Source of the DNA: Akkermansia sp.
GTDB lineage: Bacteria > Verrucomicrobiota > Verrucomicrobiia > Verrucomicrobiales > Akkermansiaceae
DNA: 6,543 bases
NCBI GenBank assembly: GCA_020047775.1
Contig: JAIFNK010000190.1
Coordinates: 1-6,543 of the forward strand
Reading direction: 5' to 3'
Shown one piece after another: positions 1-6,016 of the stretch. The notes under the pieces were generated by a model. The model saw nothing but the letters and a program-made list of their open reading frames with translations. It was not told the DNA's origin and did not search any database. Positions within the stretch are counted from its first letter, which is position 1; each line of letters opens with the position of its first letter. The position numbers and the translations under genes are program-made.

Positions 1-1072
1 CCTGGTTCAGCTGCGGATCGCCGAAGAAAGGAAGCAGCGGGCTGGAATATTCCACCGGATCATTGGCCCAGATGCCGGGGGAGTAGGTCAGGCTTCCGTT
101 GTGGGTGATCACGCCCTTGGAGGTTTCAATTGGAGTTTCCAGCACATGGAATTTCTGCAGGGCATAGGCCACGTCGAGATCGCGGTCGGGAGTTTCCAGT
201 CGGCCGGGGCCTTTCCATGCGGCGCCCACCACTACTTGGCGCGCCGCACGCTCGGCGGCGACATCCACCGTGAGATCCGGCTCGTCGGTTAGGCGGGCAT
301 GGATGCTGGAGTGAAACGCAAATACGTCGCCGGGCGCGATCGTGGTGATCTCGACCGCCTGCGTTTGCCAAACCATGACCACCTTTTCTCCTTCGTTTTT
401 TTCAATGCGGGCGGGTTTCAGGGCCACATTCACCGGCTTGTCGCTGGTGTTGCGCAAGTTCCATTCATCAAGAATCAAAGCCTTTGTCATCGATGGGTAG
501 AGGGTGCGCGTCGCCACCACACCGCCGATTTCCGGATAGGTCAGGGTCAGGATACCGCTGAAATCAGCCTTGGCGGGAACTGCGACTTTCAGCGGTTTAC
601 CGGCGATTAGGATTTCAGGAATCAAATCCCGGTTTTCTTCGAAAATGGCGCGCCCTTTGTCCACTCGATCCGCTGGCACATTGAAGAACCGGGTTTTCGG
701 CAGCACTCCCTTGGTAGAGTCCACTTGGACCTGCATCACCACTTTGCGCCCCTGCATGCAAAGGACGATCGGTGTTTCGCCATGCTTGAAGTGATGGGTA
801 ACTTTTGCGTCATCGCCCCGCATCCAGAAATCTTCTGCGTTTGCGGGAAGTGATAGACCGATGACGGCGAACAGGGCGAGCGCCAGCGTGGCGAGGGCAT
901 CCTGCCTGCAGCCTCTTAACAGACGCAGCCACGGCAGGCAAGATGCCCACCTTCCGAGACAGGCTGGAAGCCTATCCCCCCTTTTCTCCAGATGCTCTAA
1001 AGCAACGGTATTGAGCAGGATGCCCGCGCCACGTTTCGCTTTATTCTGACCGGGTGCTTGTGTGTCTTTCAT
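1..1072 (-). CDS. Secreted six-hairpin glycosidase-like protein, N-terminal part (runs off left edge)
   Basis: Translating the minus strand from the ATG at 1072 gives 357 codons with no stop, so the gene continues beyond base 1. Residues 1-58 form an unusually long leader. Residues 59-79 are a hydrophobic signal-peptide core (LATLALALFAVIG) with a likely cleavage site after ANA (A79). A beta-rich domain fills about residues 80-280. From about 295 the chain turns helical (LDVAYALQKF) and then shows GIWANDPVEY at 333-342, followed by PLLPFFGDPQLNQ. That pattern recalls (alpha/alpha)6-barrel 'six-hairpin glycosidase' proteins of Bacteroidota and Verrucomicrobiota; this is by recall, so family and substrate are uncertain. 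The catalytic domain lies mostly outside the window. The gene starts 19 bases after the SDR stop, so they are probably co-transcribed. Residues about 32-59 are encoded by a palindromic repeat (see the repeat at 896-973). No other ATG, GTG or TTG in frame lies between the repeat and the hydrophobic core. Confidence 0.8.
   Translation of the reverse strand, partial: MKDTQAPGQNKAKRGAGILLNTVALEHLEKRGDRLPACLGRWASCLPWLRLLRGCRQDALATLALALFAVIGLSLPANAEDFWMRGDDAKVTHHFKHGETPIVLCMQGRKVVMQVQVDSTKGVLPKTRFFNVPADRVDKGRAIFEENRDLIPEILIAGKPLKVAVPAKADFSGILTLTYPEIGGVVATRTLYPSMTKALILDEWNLRNTSDKPVNVALKPARIEKNEGEKVVMVWQTQAVEITTIAPGDVFAFHSSIHARLTDEPDLTVDVAAERAARQVVVGAAWKGPGRLETPDRDLDVAYALQKFHVLETPIETSKGVITHNGSLTYSPGIWANDPVEYSSPLLPFFGDPQLNQ
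896..973. repeat. Palindromic dispersed-type repeat inside a coding leader
   Basis: Two inverted arms, 896-909 (GGCATCCTGCCTGC) and 934-947 (GCAGGCAAGATGCC), pair with one mismatch around a 24-base loop. A second small hairpin follows at 961-973 (AGGCT, GGA, AGCCT), and then a run of six C at 975-980. The style (paired 'aggcatcctgcc' and 'aggctggaagcct' units) resembles dispersed intergenic repeats that I recall from verrucomicrobial genomes. Here it sits within the open frame of the secreted glycosidase-like protein and is read in frame as a Cys- and Trp-containing stretch. Copy number elsewhere cannot be judged from this window. Confidence 0.65.
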
Positions 1073-1091
1073 ATTAGCTTAAATCAAAGCT

Positions 1092-1880
1092 TCAGTCCTG
1101 CATCAGCGCGGATCTGCCACCGTCCATGAGGATGGTGTTGCCGGTGATGAATCCGCTGAGCGGCGAGGCGAGGAAAGAGCACAGGTTTCCGACTTCCTCC
1201 GGCGTGCCGATGCGGCCGACCGGATGGCGCTTGCTGGTTAGATCGCGTTCGACGGATGGATCGGGAAACGAGTCGAACCACGCTTGGTTGCCCGGGGTAT
1301 CGATGAAACCGGGTGCCACTCCCACCACGCGGATGGCAGGCCCCCACTCGATGGCGAGCGCCTGGACCAGGCCTATCAGCGCGCTTTTGGCGACGTTGTA
1401 GGGGAAACATCCGGGGATCGTGTTGAAGGCGTGATTGGAGCTCATCACGATGAAGATGCCGGGATTGGCTTGTTGAAGGTGGGGACGCGCCGCCTTGGCC
1501 AACCGCCAGTGGGAGGCGAGGTTGAGGTTCATGCAGTCCTGCCATTCCTGCTCGCTGGCCGCGCTCGCACCGTGGAAGGCATTGCGGCCGGCATTGGAGA
1601 TCACGATGTCCAGGCCACCCAGCGCGGCGACGGCTTCATCCACCTGGCGGGCGGGCACGGCGGGATCCCTGAGATCGCCGGATAGATAACTTGCACTCAC
1701 GCCATGGCGTGCGACCGATTCACGAAACGCGATCGCGCGCGGGTGATCCGCCGCCACGCTGCCGGTGCCGACGATATCGCAACCGGCACGCGCCAACACT
1801 TCGGCGACGCCCGCGCCCACGCCATCGCTGGCTCCGGTAATGAGGGCGCGTTTTCCGGTAAGATCAATGTGCAGGGGCAT
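1092..1880 (-). CDS. SDR family NAD(P)-dependent oxidoreductase
   Basis: A 262-residue classical short-chain dehydrogenase/reductase of normal family length, expected to be cytosolic. The Rossmann glycine motif is TGASDGVG (15-22), and NAG lies at 96-98. The catalytic set is Ser148 with the YNVAK motif (Tyr161, Lys165), with Asn118 or Asn120 as the usual upstream Asn. PG at 190-191 and DGG at 253-255 are also family marks. The end of the second beta strand reads GTGS (38-41), without the Asp that would point clearly to NAD, so the cofactor is open. It follows the enolase-superfamily dehydratase by 157 bases and precedes the secreted protein by 19 bases. In non-phosphorylative sugar-acid routes, SDRs oxidise the aldose or the 2-keto-3-deoxy acid (for example 2-keto-3-deoxy-L-fuconate 4-dehydrogenase). 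Such a role is an inference from context. No clear Shine-Dalgarno precedes the ATG at 1880. Confidence 0.9.
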   Translation of the reverse strand: MPLHIDLTGKRALITGASDGVGAGVAEVLARAGCDIVGTGSVAADHPRAIAFRESVARHGVSASYLSGDLRDPAVPARQVDEAVAALGGLDIVISNAGRNAFHGASAASEQEWQDCMNLNLASHWRLAKAARPHLQQANPGIFIVMSSNHAFNTIPGCFPYNVAKSALIGLVQALAIEWGPAIRVVGVAPGFIDTPGNQAWFDSFPDPSVERDLTSKRHPVGRIGTPEEVGNLCSFLASPLSGFITGNTILMDGGRSALMQD

Positions 1881-1900
1881 GGTGATGATTTTTGTAAATT

Positions 1901-2032
1901 GGCAGGGACTGACCTCCGGGCGGTCCGGCGAATGAATGGCGAATGACAGGGCTCATACAAAGTTTGGAAATCATCTCATGTGCGGTCATTCACTCACCAT
2001 TCTCTTGGACCGCCCGGAGGTCGGTCCCTGCC
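1901..2032. repeat. Long inverted repeat between dehydratase and SDR genes
   Basis: The arms 1901-1926 and 2007-2032 are reverse complements over 26 bases with one mismatch (GGCAGGGACTGACC against the complement of GGTCGGTCCCTGCC). The 80-base interior continues as a looser palindrome: both flanks carry GAATGG and GAATGAC-like words facing each other. The right arm ends 5 bases past the dehydratase stop, and the left arm begins 21 bases before the SDR start, so the element fills almost the whole gap. In the operon transcript it could form a very stable hairpin. It looks like a small non-coding mobile or REP/MITE-like element; it contains no reading frame of note. There is no T-tract, so it is not a standard intrinsic terminator. 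Confidence 0.8.
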
Positions 2033-2037
2033 TTCTG

Positions 2038-3204
2038 TCAGACGTAGAAATTTTCCTTCGCGTTGAGTTCGCGGATGCCGGGATGGGCTTCCATCGCTTC
2101 CTCGACGAGGTCCACGCCGAGACCCGGACGCTCGCTGAGTTGGAGCTTGCCGTCGCGCACGTCGAGCGGATGGTCGATGACCTCGTCACGCCACGGCACG
2201 TCGTTGAACATATACTCGCAACGGAAGAAGTTAGGGATCGAGGCACAGACATGGGCGCTGGCCAGCGTGCTGAGCGGGCCGTTAGGGTTATGCGGAGCGA
2301 CGAGCACATTATAGGCTTCGGCCATGGTGGCGATGCGTTTCATTTCCGATGGACCACCGCAGCGAGTGATGTCCGGCATCACGATATCGCAGATATGGTT
2401 TTCGAAAATCGGGCGGAAATTGTGGCGTGTGTAATGGCGCTCGCCGACACAGATCGAGACATTGCCCGGCAACCGTTCGCGCAGGGCGCGGAGGGTCGCG
2501 GCGTTTTCGGGGCCGGCGGGTTCCTCATACCAGGTCATACCGAGAGGCGCGAGGCGTTCGGCCATTTTCACCGCCATCTGGCCGTTCATCATGGCGTGCG
2601 TCTCGATCATCATATCCATCTCCGGTCCCACTGCATCGCGCACCGCTTTGGTCACCTCGTACGCGCGGTCCTGCATTTCAGGGGTGAGGGTGAGGTTGGT
2701 GTTGAGATCGGTGCCGTAAAGATAGTTGGTGTGGGCGAAGGGATCGAATTTGAGCCCGCTGAAACCCGCGGCCTTCACCGCCGCCGCCTGGCGCGCGTAG
2801 TCGCCGGGCGTGTGGCCGCCGCCGGTGAACCAGTAGTTCGCATACAGGTCGATCGATGTCCGGAACGCGCCACCCAGAAGTTGATAGACCGGCACGCCAA
2901 GCACCTTGCCCTTGAGGTCCAGCAGCGCCATGTCCAAGCCGCTGATCGCACACATCGAGGCACCGAACGGCCCGATCCAGTTGAGATCCCGGTAGAGCTT
3001 GGTCCAGATGAAATCCGTGCGCATGGGATCAAGTCCGATCACCCGCTCGCCGACGTGGCGGGCGGCGGCGTCGATGATCGGCGAGCCCGGCCAATTGGTG
3101 GCTTCACCGACTCCGGTGTGGCCGGTGTCGGTGTAAACCTTGAGCAGGGTCCAGTTGTATTTGACCCCTTCGACGAGCCAGACTTTGACGTCGGTGATTT
3201 TCAT
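2038..3204 (-). CDS. Enolase-superfamily acid-sugar dehydratase (mandelate racemase/galactonate dehydratase-like)
   Basis: A 388-residue protein of normal length for the mandelate racemase/muconate lactonizing family. The N-terminal capping domain (about 1-115) begins MKITDVKVWLV. The barrel domain carries LKFDPF at 151-156, where Lys152 sits at the KxK-like base position. The metal ligands appear to be Glu201 (in ETH 201-203), Glu227 (WYEEP 225-229) and Glu255 (GER 254-256). Asp278 (PDIT) and His305 (APHNPNGP) lie 27 residues apart, the same spacing as the Asp270/His297 dyad of mandelate racemase. The layout with His203 and His305 is closest to D-galactonate and D-mannonate dehydratase types, which turn a sugar acid into a 2-keto-3-deoxy acid. 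The exact substrate is not determinable. The gene begins 25 bases after the RraA-family stop; no Shine-Dalgarno is seen. Confidence 0.88.
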   Translation of the reverse strand: MKITDVKVWLVEGVKYNWTLLKVYTDTGHTGVGEATNWPGSPIIDAAARHVGERVIGLDPMRTDFIWTKLYRDLNWIGPFGASMCAISGLDMALLDLKGKVLGVPVYQLLGGAFRTSIDLYANYWFTGGGHTPGDYARQAAAVKAAGFSGLKFDPFAHTNYLYGTDLNTNLTLTPEMQDRAYEVTKAVRDAVGPEMDMMIETHAMMNGQMAVKMAERLAPLGMTWYEEPAGPENAATLRALRERLPGNVSICVGERHYTRHNFRPIFENHICDIVMPDITRCGGPSEMKRIATMAEAYNVLVAPHNPNGPLSTLASAHVCASIPNFFRCEYMFNDVPWRDEVIDHPLDVRDGKLQLSERPGLGVDLVEEAMEAHPGIRELNAKENFYV

Positions 3205-3229
3205 GATTGGCGTTTGTTAGTAAATCGGT

Positions 3230-3928
3230 TCACATGATGCCATAGGTATCGAACGCCATGCGGGCGCTCATGCCGCCTTCGATGGCTTTTCTGACAAGTT
3301 TTTCGCCACGGGCCTTTTCCAGTGCCCTGCGCATCACTTCTTCCTCCGCCGCGCGGGGCACGATGCAGGCGCCGTCGATGTCGCCGAAGACGATGTCGCC
3401 ATCGTGGATCAGGACTCCACCCATTTCGATAGGCACGCGGAAGTCCACCACCTTGCCGCGCGGTGCCTGGTCCTGCGCATAGCGGCCGTAGCTGAAGGTG
3501 GGGAAACCCATTTTCAGGATGGCATCGGTGTCGCGGCTGTAACCATCGACCACCGCGCCGGCCGCGCCGAGGATGCGGGCGCGGGTGCTCATCAACTCGC
3601 CCCACAGCGCGTAGGTCGGTGACGCTCCGGTGCAGAGATAGACATCGTTGGTCTTCAAATCATCGAGCGCTTCCAACATCAAACCGAAGGACCGGCCCAT
3701 CACGCCACCGGCTTTGCCGCTGTATTCGGATGCACCGACCACGTCGGCTTCGAGCACCGTCATCGCGCGGCCGATCACGACCATGTCCTCGCGCAGCGGC
3801 TGGATGGCGGGCGGGAGAAACTGGCGCTGCAAGCCCATCTGGTCCATGATGTCGCCCACCACGGCAGTGAACAATTCCCGCCGGACGATGGCGAATAATT
3901 CGTTGTCGGATTTCCAAGTGCTTTCCAT
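3230..3928 (-). CDS. RraA / HMG-aldolase family protein
   Basis: A 232-residue protein from the ATG at 3928. The frame is open upstream to 4168, but the earlier sequence is unlike the family and would run into the divergent regulator gene, so the start at MESTWKSDNELF is preferred. The core has TAVVGDIMDQMG (21-32), WGELMSTRAR (109-118) and the signature GAVVDGYSRD (124-133), with Asp128, Gly129, Arg132 and Asp133. The C-terminal part has DIDGACIVPR (183-192). This family includes class II, metal-dependent pyruvate aldolases (4-hydroxy-4-methyl-2-oxoglutarate aldolase, oxaloacetate decarboxylase) and the RNase E inhibitor RraA. As first gene of a sugar-acid-type operon it more likely cleaves a keto acid, probably releasing pyruvate; that is inference. 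It is divergent from the AraC-type regulator, with 78 bases between the chosen starts. Confidence 0.88.
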   Translation of the reverse strand: MESTWKSDNELFAIVRRELFTAVVGDIMDQMGLQRQFLPPAIQPLREDMVVIGRAMTVLEADVVGASEYSGKAGGVMGRSFGLMLEALDDLKTNDVYLCTGASPTYALWGELMSTRARILGAAGAVVDGYSRDTDAILKMGFPTFSYGRYAQDQAPRGKVVDFRVPIEMGGVLIHDGDIVFGDIDGACIVPRAAEEEVMRRALEKARGEKLVRKAIEGGMSARMAFDTYGIM

Positions 3929-4006
3929 TTGCTGGAAGATTAAACGGTTGTGGGGCTCGACTTCCATACGCGGATCGGTAAAAAACATGTGCAAAACGCC
4001 AAACTC
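3929..4006. promoter_or_regulatory. Divergent intergenic region with candidate operator direct repeat
   Basis: This short space separates the divergent aldolase-family and AraC-type genes, so it should hold the promoter of the minus-strand operon and possibly that of the regulator. AAAAC occurs at 3982-3986 and again at 3993-3997, 11 bases apart or about one helical turn, flanking the palindromic word ACATGT (3985-3990). AraC-family proteins commonly bind direct repeats on one face of DNA, so this is a possible site. The motif is short and AT-rich and may be chance. No convincing -35/-10 pair could be fixed for either strand. Confidence 0.3.
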
Positions 4007-4864
4007 ATGGATACCAGGATCAATCACTGCTCGTTTCCCCGCATCCCCGTGAACTGCGCGGGAATCGAGCTTATGACGATTTGGGAGGTGCGGGCGCTGG
4101 CGAGTTACGGCGTGGGTGGCGATGGAGCAAGGCATGATTCGCATGTCCGGATCGCCAAGGGCGGGCAAAACTGCGTCGCGCTGCGGACCATCAAGGGCCG
4201 GGGCGAGCTGAGATCCGCCGGTCAGGTCATGGAACTTGGCGCGGGATCACTGGTGCTGTTCGACTTCCGGACGCTGGAACGCCACAAGACACTGGGAAAA
4301 TTCTGGGATTTCTGGTGGTTCGAGTTTCGTCCGGTCGAGCCGGTGCGCCTGCCCATGCGCACGATGATCGCGGCACCACTGTTAGCCGGTGAGACGGAAC
4401 AATGCCGCACGGTCTTCGAGTCGTTACGTTCCGAAAACCTCGCCGACCGCTGCGCGGCGAACGCGGGACTCCAGTCGCTGCTCCACCGGTGGTGGGCGGA
4501 ATCCGGCGGTCAGCACGAGGTGGCCGAATCGCGCCATGCCGCGGCGGTGCGGCGATTGATCGACACGATGCACCGGGCACCGGACCGCTCCTGGAGTCTG
4601 GCGGAAATGGCCGGGCTGGCCGGCATGAGCATTTCCTCCTTGCGCGCCGCGTTTCAGAAAGCGACCGGAGCCTCACCCGCCAACGTGCGGAACAACTTGC
4701 GGCTTGCCCACGCTTACGAACGCCTGCGTCCAGGCACCCACACGGTGGCCGAGGTCGCGATGGATCTGGGTTTCTGTGATCCGTTTCACTTCAGCAAGGC
4801 CTTCAAGCGCGAGTTCGGATTTCCTCCGTCGAAGCTTTCCAGGATGCCGGAATCGGGGAATTAA
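4007..4864 (+). CDS. AraC/XylS family transcriptional regulator
   Basis: A 285-residue regulator from the ATG at 4007; a GTG at 3950 and an ATG at 4073 are other possible starts. The N-terminal part (about 10-115) looks like the cupin-type ligand-binding domain of AraC proteins (SHVRIAKGGQ, then FWDFWWFEFRP). The C-terminal 100 residues hold the double helix-turn-helix: first unit SLAEMAGLAGMSISSLRAAF (about 197-216), second unit TVAEVAMDLGFCDPFHFSKA (about 246-265), followed by FKREFGFPPSKL. The DLGF and FSKAFKREFG words are typical of the family. It is transcribed away from the aldolase/dehydratase/SDR operon, the usual arrangement for a local, ligand-responsive activator, so it probably controls that operon in response to a sugar-derived ligand. 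The ligand is unknown. The TAA stop is at 4862-4864. Confidence 0.9.
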   Translation: MDTRINHCSFPRIPVNCAGIELMTIWEVRALASYGVGGDGARHDSHVRIAKGGQNCVALRTIKGRGELRSAGQVMELGAGSLVLFDFRTLERHKTLGKFWDFWWFEFRPVEPVRLPMRTMIAAPLLAGETEQCRTVFESLRSENLADRCAANAGLQSLLHRWWAESGGQHEVAESRHAAAVRRLIDTMHRAPDRSWSLAEMAGLAGMSISSLRAAFQKATGASPANVRNNLRLAHAYERLRPGTHTVAEVAMDLGFCDPFHFSKAFKREFGFPPSKLSRMPESGN

Positions 4865-4920
4865 CACCAGCTCACCCAGGGTCGGTCACTATTTCGACAC
4901 CTGCCGGGGATGGAGGCAAT

Positions 4921-4965
4921 TACCCCTTAATGGATTGCCAGCAATCCATCCGGGTCCATGGGGTA
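4921..4965. repeat. Strong hairpin downstream of the AraC-type gene
   Basis: The core is a perfect inverted repeat: ATGGATTGC (4930-4938) and GCAATCCAT (4941-4949) with only CA between. An outer pair, TACCCC (4921-4926) and GGGGTA (4960-4965), brackets it. It lies between the end of the plus-strand regulator and the end of the minus-strand frame at 4969, where a bidirectional terminator would be expected. No run of T follows on either strand, so it is not a standard intrinsic terminator. It may be a terminator of another kind or a dispersed repeat. Confidence 0.55.
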
Positions 4966-4968
4966 GGC

Positions 4969-5250
4969 TCAACGCGGCATCACCCTCGTTTTGGTGTCCA
5001 CAATGGTGGTGACCGTCGGCTGGAGCGCGCCCGGCGTGGCATGGATGATGAACAACCGGCGGCAGGCGTCGAGATACTGCAACTGGCGTTCCGCAAAGGC
5101 AACCCATGACCCGCCCTGCTGGTAATAGAAATTCGTCTGGGCCATGTTGTATTCATTGACCTTCGTGACGGGGGGCACCTTGGTGAACTTCCCCGGATTG
5201 ACGGGCAGTCTGTGCTCGCCTGCCTGGATTGCAGTCTCCACGTTGATCAA
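4969..5250 (-). CDS. Hypothetical protein or gene remnant, unrecognised
   Basis: A 93-residue frame starting at a TTG (5250), with the open frame reaching back to a stop at 5278-5280. A later ATG at 5145 would give 58 residues. The composition is protein-like, with aromatic and charged runs such as NFYYQQGGSWVAFAERQLQYLDACRR, and it ends TTIVDTKTRVMPR. There is no signal peptide, membrane segment or motif that I recognise. It lies downstream of the secreted protein gene on the same strand, and no good start codon or ribosome site is visible. It could therefore be the 3' remnant of a larger lost gene or a chance frame. Confidence 0.35.
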   Translation of the reverse strand: MINVETAIQAGEHRLPVNPGKFTKVPPVTKVNEYNMAQTNFYYQQGGSWVAFAERQLQYLDACRRLFIIHATPGALQPTVTTIVDTKTRVMPR

Positions 5251-5308
5251 AGATGGCAGCCGTGAGCGAACATATTGTTAGATATCCCGATGTCCGATGG
5301 ACCGTTTC

Positions 5309-6016
5309 TCAGTGCCCGGAACTTGATTGACGAGCATCCAACTCTATCAGGGATCGTAATGAGAGCGAGCCCTTGATGGTTCCGACAAAGCACAGTTCCC
5401 GTCGCCCGGTCGCCACGCGCCAGGACGACGAGAAAATCGTCTTCAACTCGGGTTGCAGGCGGAAAATTTTAACGGGAAAGGCTTCCCCCTTCCATTCATC
5501 GGCCTGGAAATCCACTGACTTGCCTTGGTCGAGTTGGATACGCTTTTGCCCCGCGGAAATGCCAAGCGGCTCTGAGCAGGCATTGAACAATTTCATGCTG
5601 CCCGCCTTCCAGTCCGTGGAATTCAGGAGGTTCCCACGCCAGCGGGTCTGTTGGTTCTCATCGGTTTCCTGTGAAAGCACGATGTAAACCAGCTTTTGAC
5701 CTGCGGGAATTGTCAGTGTGACCAGGGGTTCGGGCGGCTTTCCTTGATTTGATGCGGCCAGCACGGGATTATTGAAAAATTGAATGGCATTGCTTTCCAA
5801 TTTCAAACCGTCCGAGAAGTATCGGGTGCTGAGTTGCAGTGGTGCCGTTGGTGTGTTGCCGGCGCGCCAATGAATCAATCCGTCAGCCCCATCAGGCAGC
5901 ACCAAGGTGGCGACCTTCACCTCGCAAGCATGCTTTTCAATCGCGAGACAAGGAAGCGCGGAGAGATACAAGGCATGGACGCATGCTGTGAAAGCGAGAT
6001 TCCAGTTAGATTTCAT
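5309..6016 (-). CDS. Secreted beta-rich protein associated with Verru_Chthon cassette
   Basis: A 235-residue protein from the ATG at 6016. The frame is open further upstream, but that stretch overlaps the preceding gene in another frame, and the start at MKSNWNLAF gives a proper signal peptide (hydrophobic through about residue 25, cleavage near LPCLA). The mature part is mostly predicted beta structure without enzyme motifs. It has a conserved-looking region LVTLTIPAGQKLVYIVL, KLFNACSEPLGISAGQKRI, and a C-terminal part with SSWRVATGRRELCFV. I recall similar secreted proteins of this size directly after Verru_Chthon cassette protein A in verrucomicrobial genomes; function unknown. Its ATG overlaps the end of the upstream gene by 11 bases (ATGAAATCTAA), which implies translational coupling. 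No promoter of its own is visible. Confidence 0.75.
   Translation of the reverse strand: MKSNWNLAFTACVHALYLSALPCLAIEKHACEVKVATLVLPDGADGLIHWRAGNTPTAPLQLSTRYFSDGLKLESNAIQFFNNPVLAASNQGKPPEPLVTLTIPAGQKLVYIVLSQETDENQQTRWRGNLLNSTDWKAGSMKLFNACSEPLGISAGQKRIQLDQGKSVDFQADEWKGEAFPVKIFRLQPELKTIFSSSWRVATGRRELCFVGTIKGSLSLRSLIELDARQSSSGH

Noticed and set aside
896..973. The paired hairpins considered as a terminator or the start of a CRISPR array.
   Set aside because: There is no series of equally spaced repeats, no cas gene, and the stretch is inside an open coding frame with no T-tract.
101..1049. Several short plus-strand frames and one minus-strand frame (126-371) over the left end.
   Set aside because: Direct translation shows one uninterrupted minus-strand frame from 1072 to the window edge with a signal peptide and a protein-like sequence; the others are shadows.
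1084..1545. A second minus-strand frame of 153 codons within the SDR gene.
   Set aside because: The amino-acid pattern is Arg- and Pro-rich and motif-free, and the region is fully explained by the SDR, whose catalytic motifs lie in the other frame.
1936..3237. A plus-strand open frame of 433 codons opposite the dehydratase gene.
   Set aside because: Its product is His- and Arg-rich with no recognisable domain, while the minus strand encodes a complete enolase-superfamily enzyme with all active-site motifs. It is an antisense shadow of high-GC coding DNA.
3929..4168. An N-terminal extension of the RraA-family gene back to 4168.
   Set aside because: It would overlap the divergent AraC-type gene, adds 80 residues unlike the family, and the start at 3928 gives the usual length.
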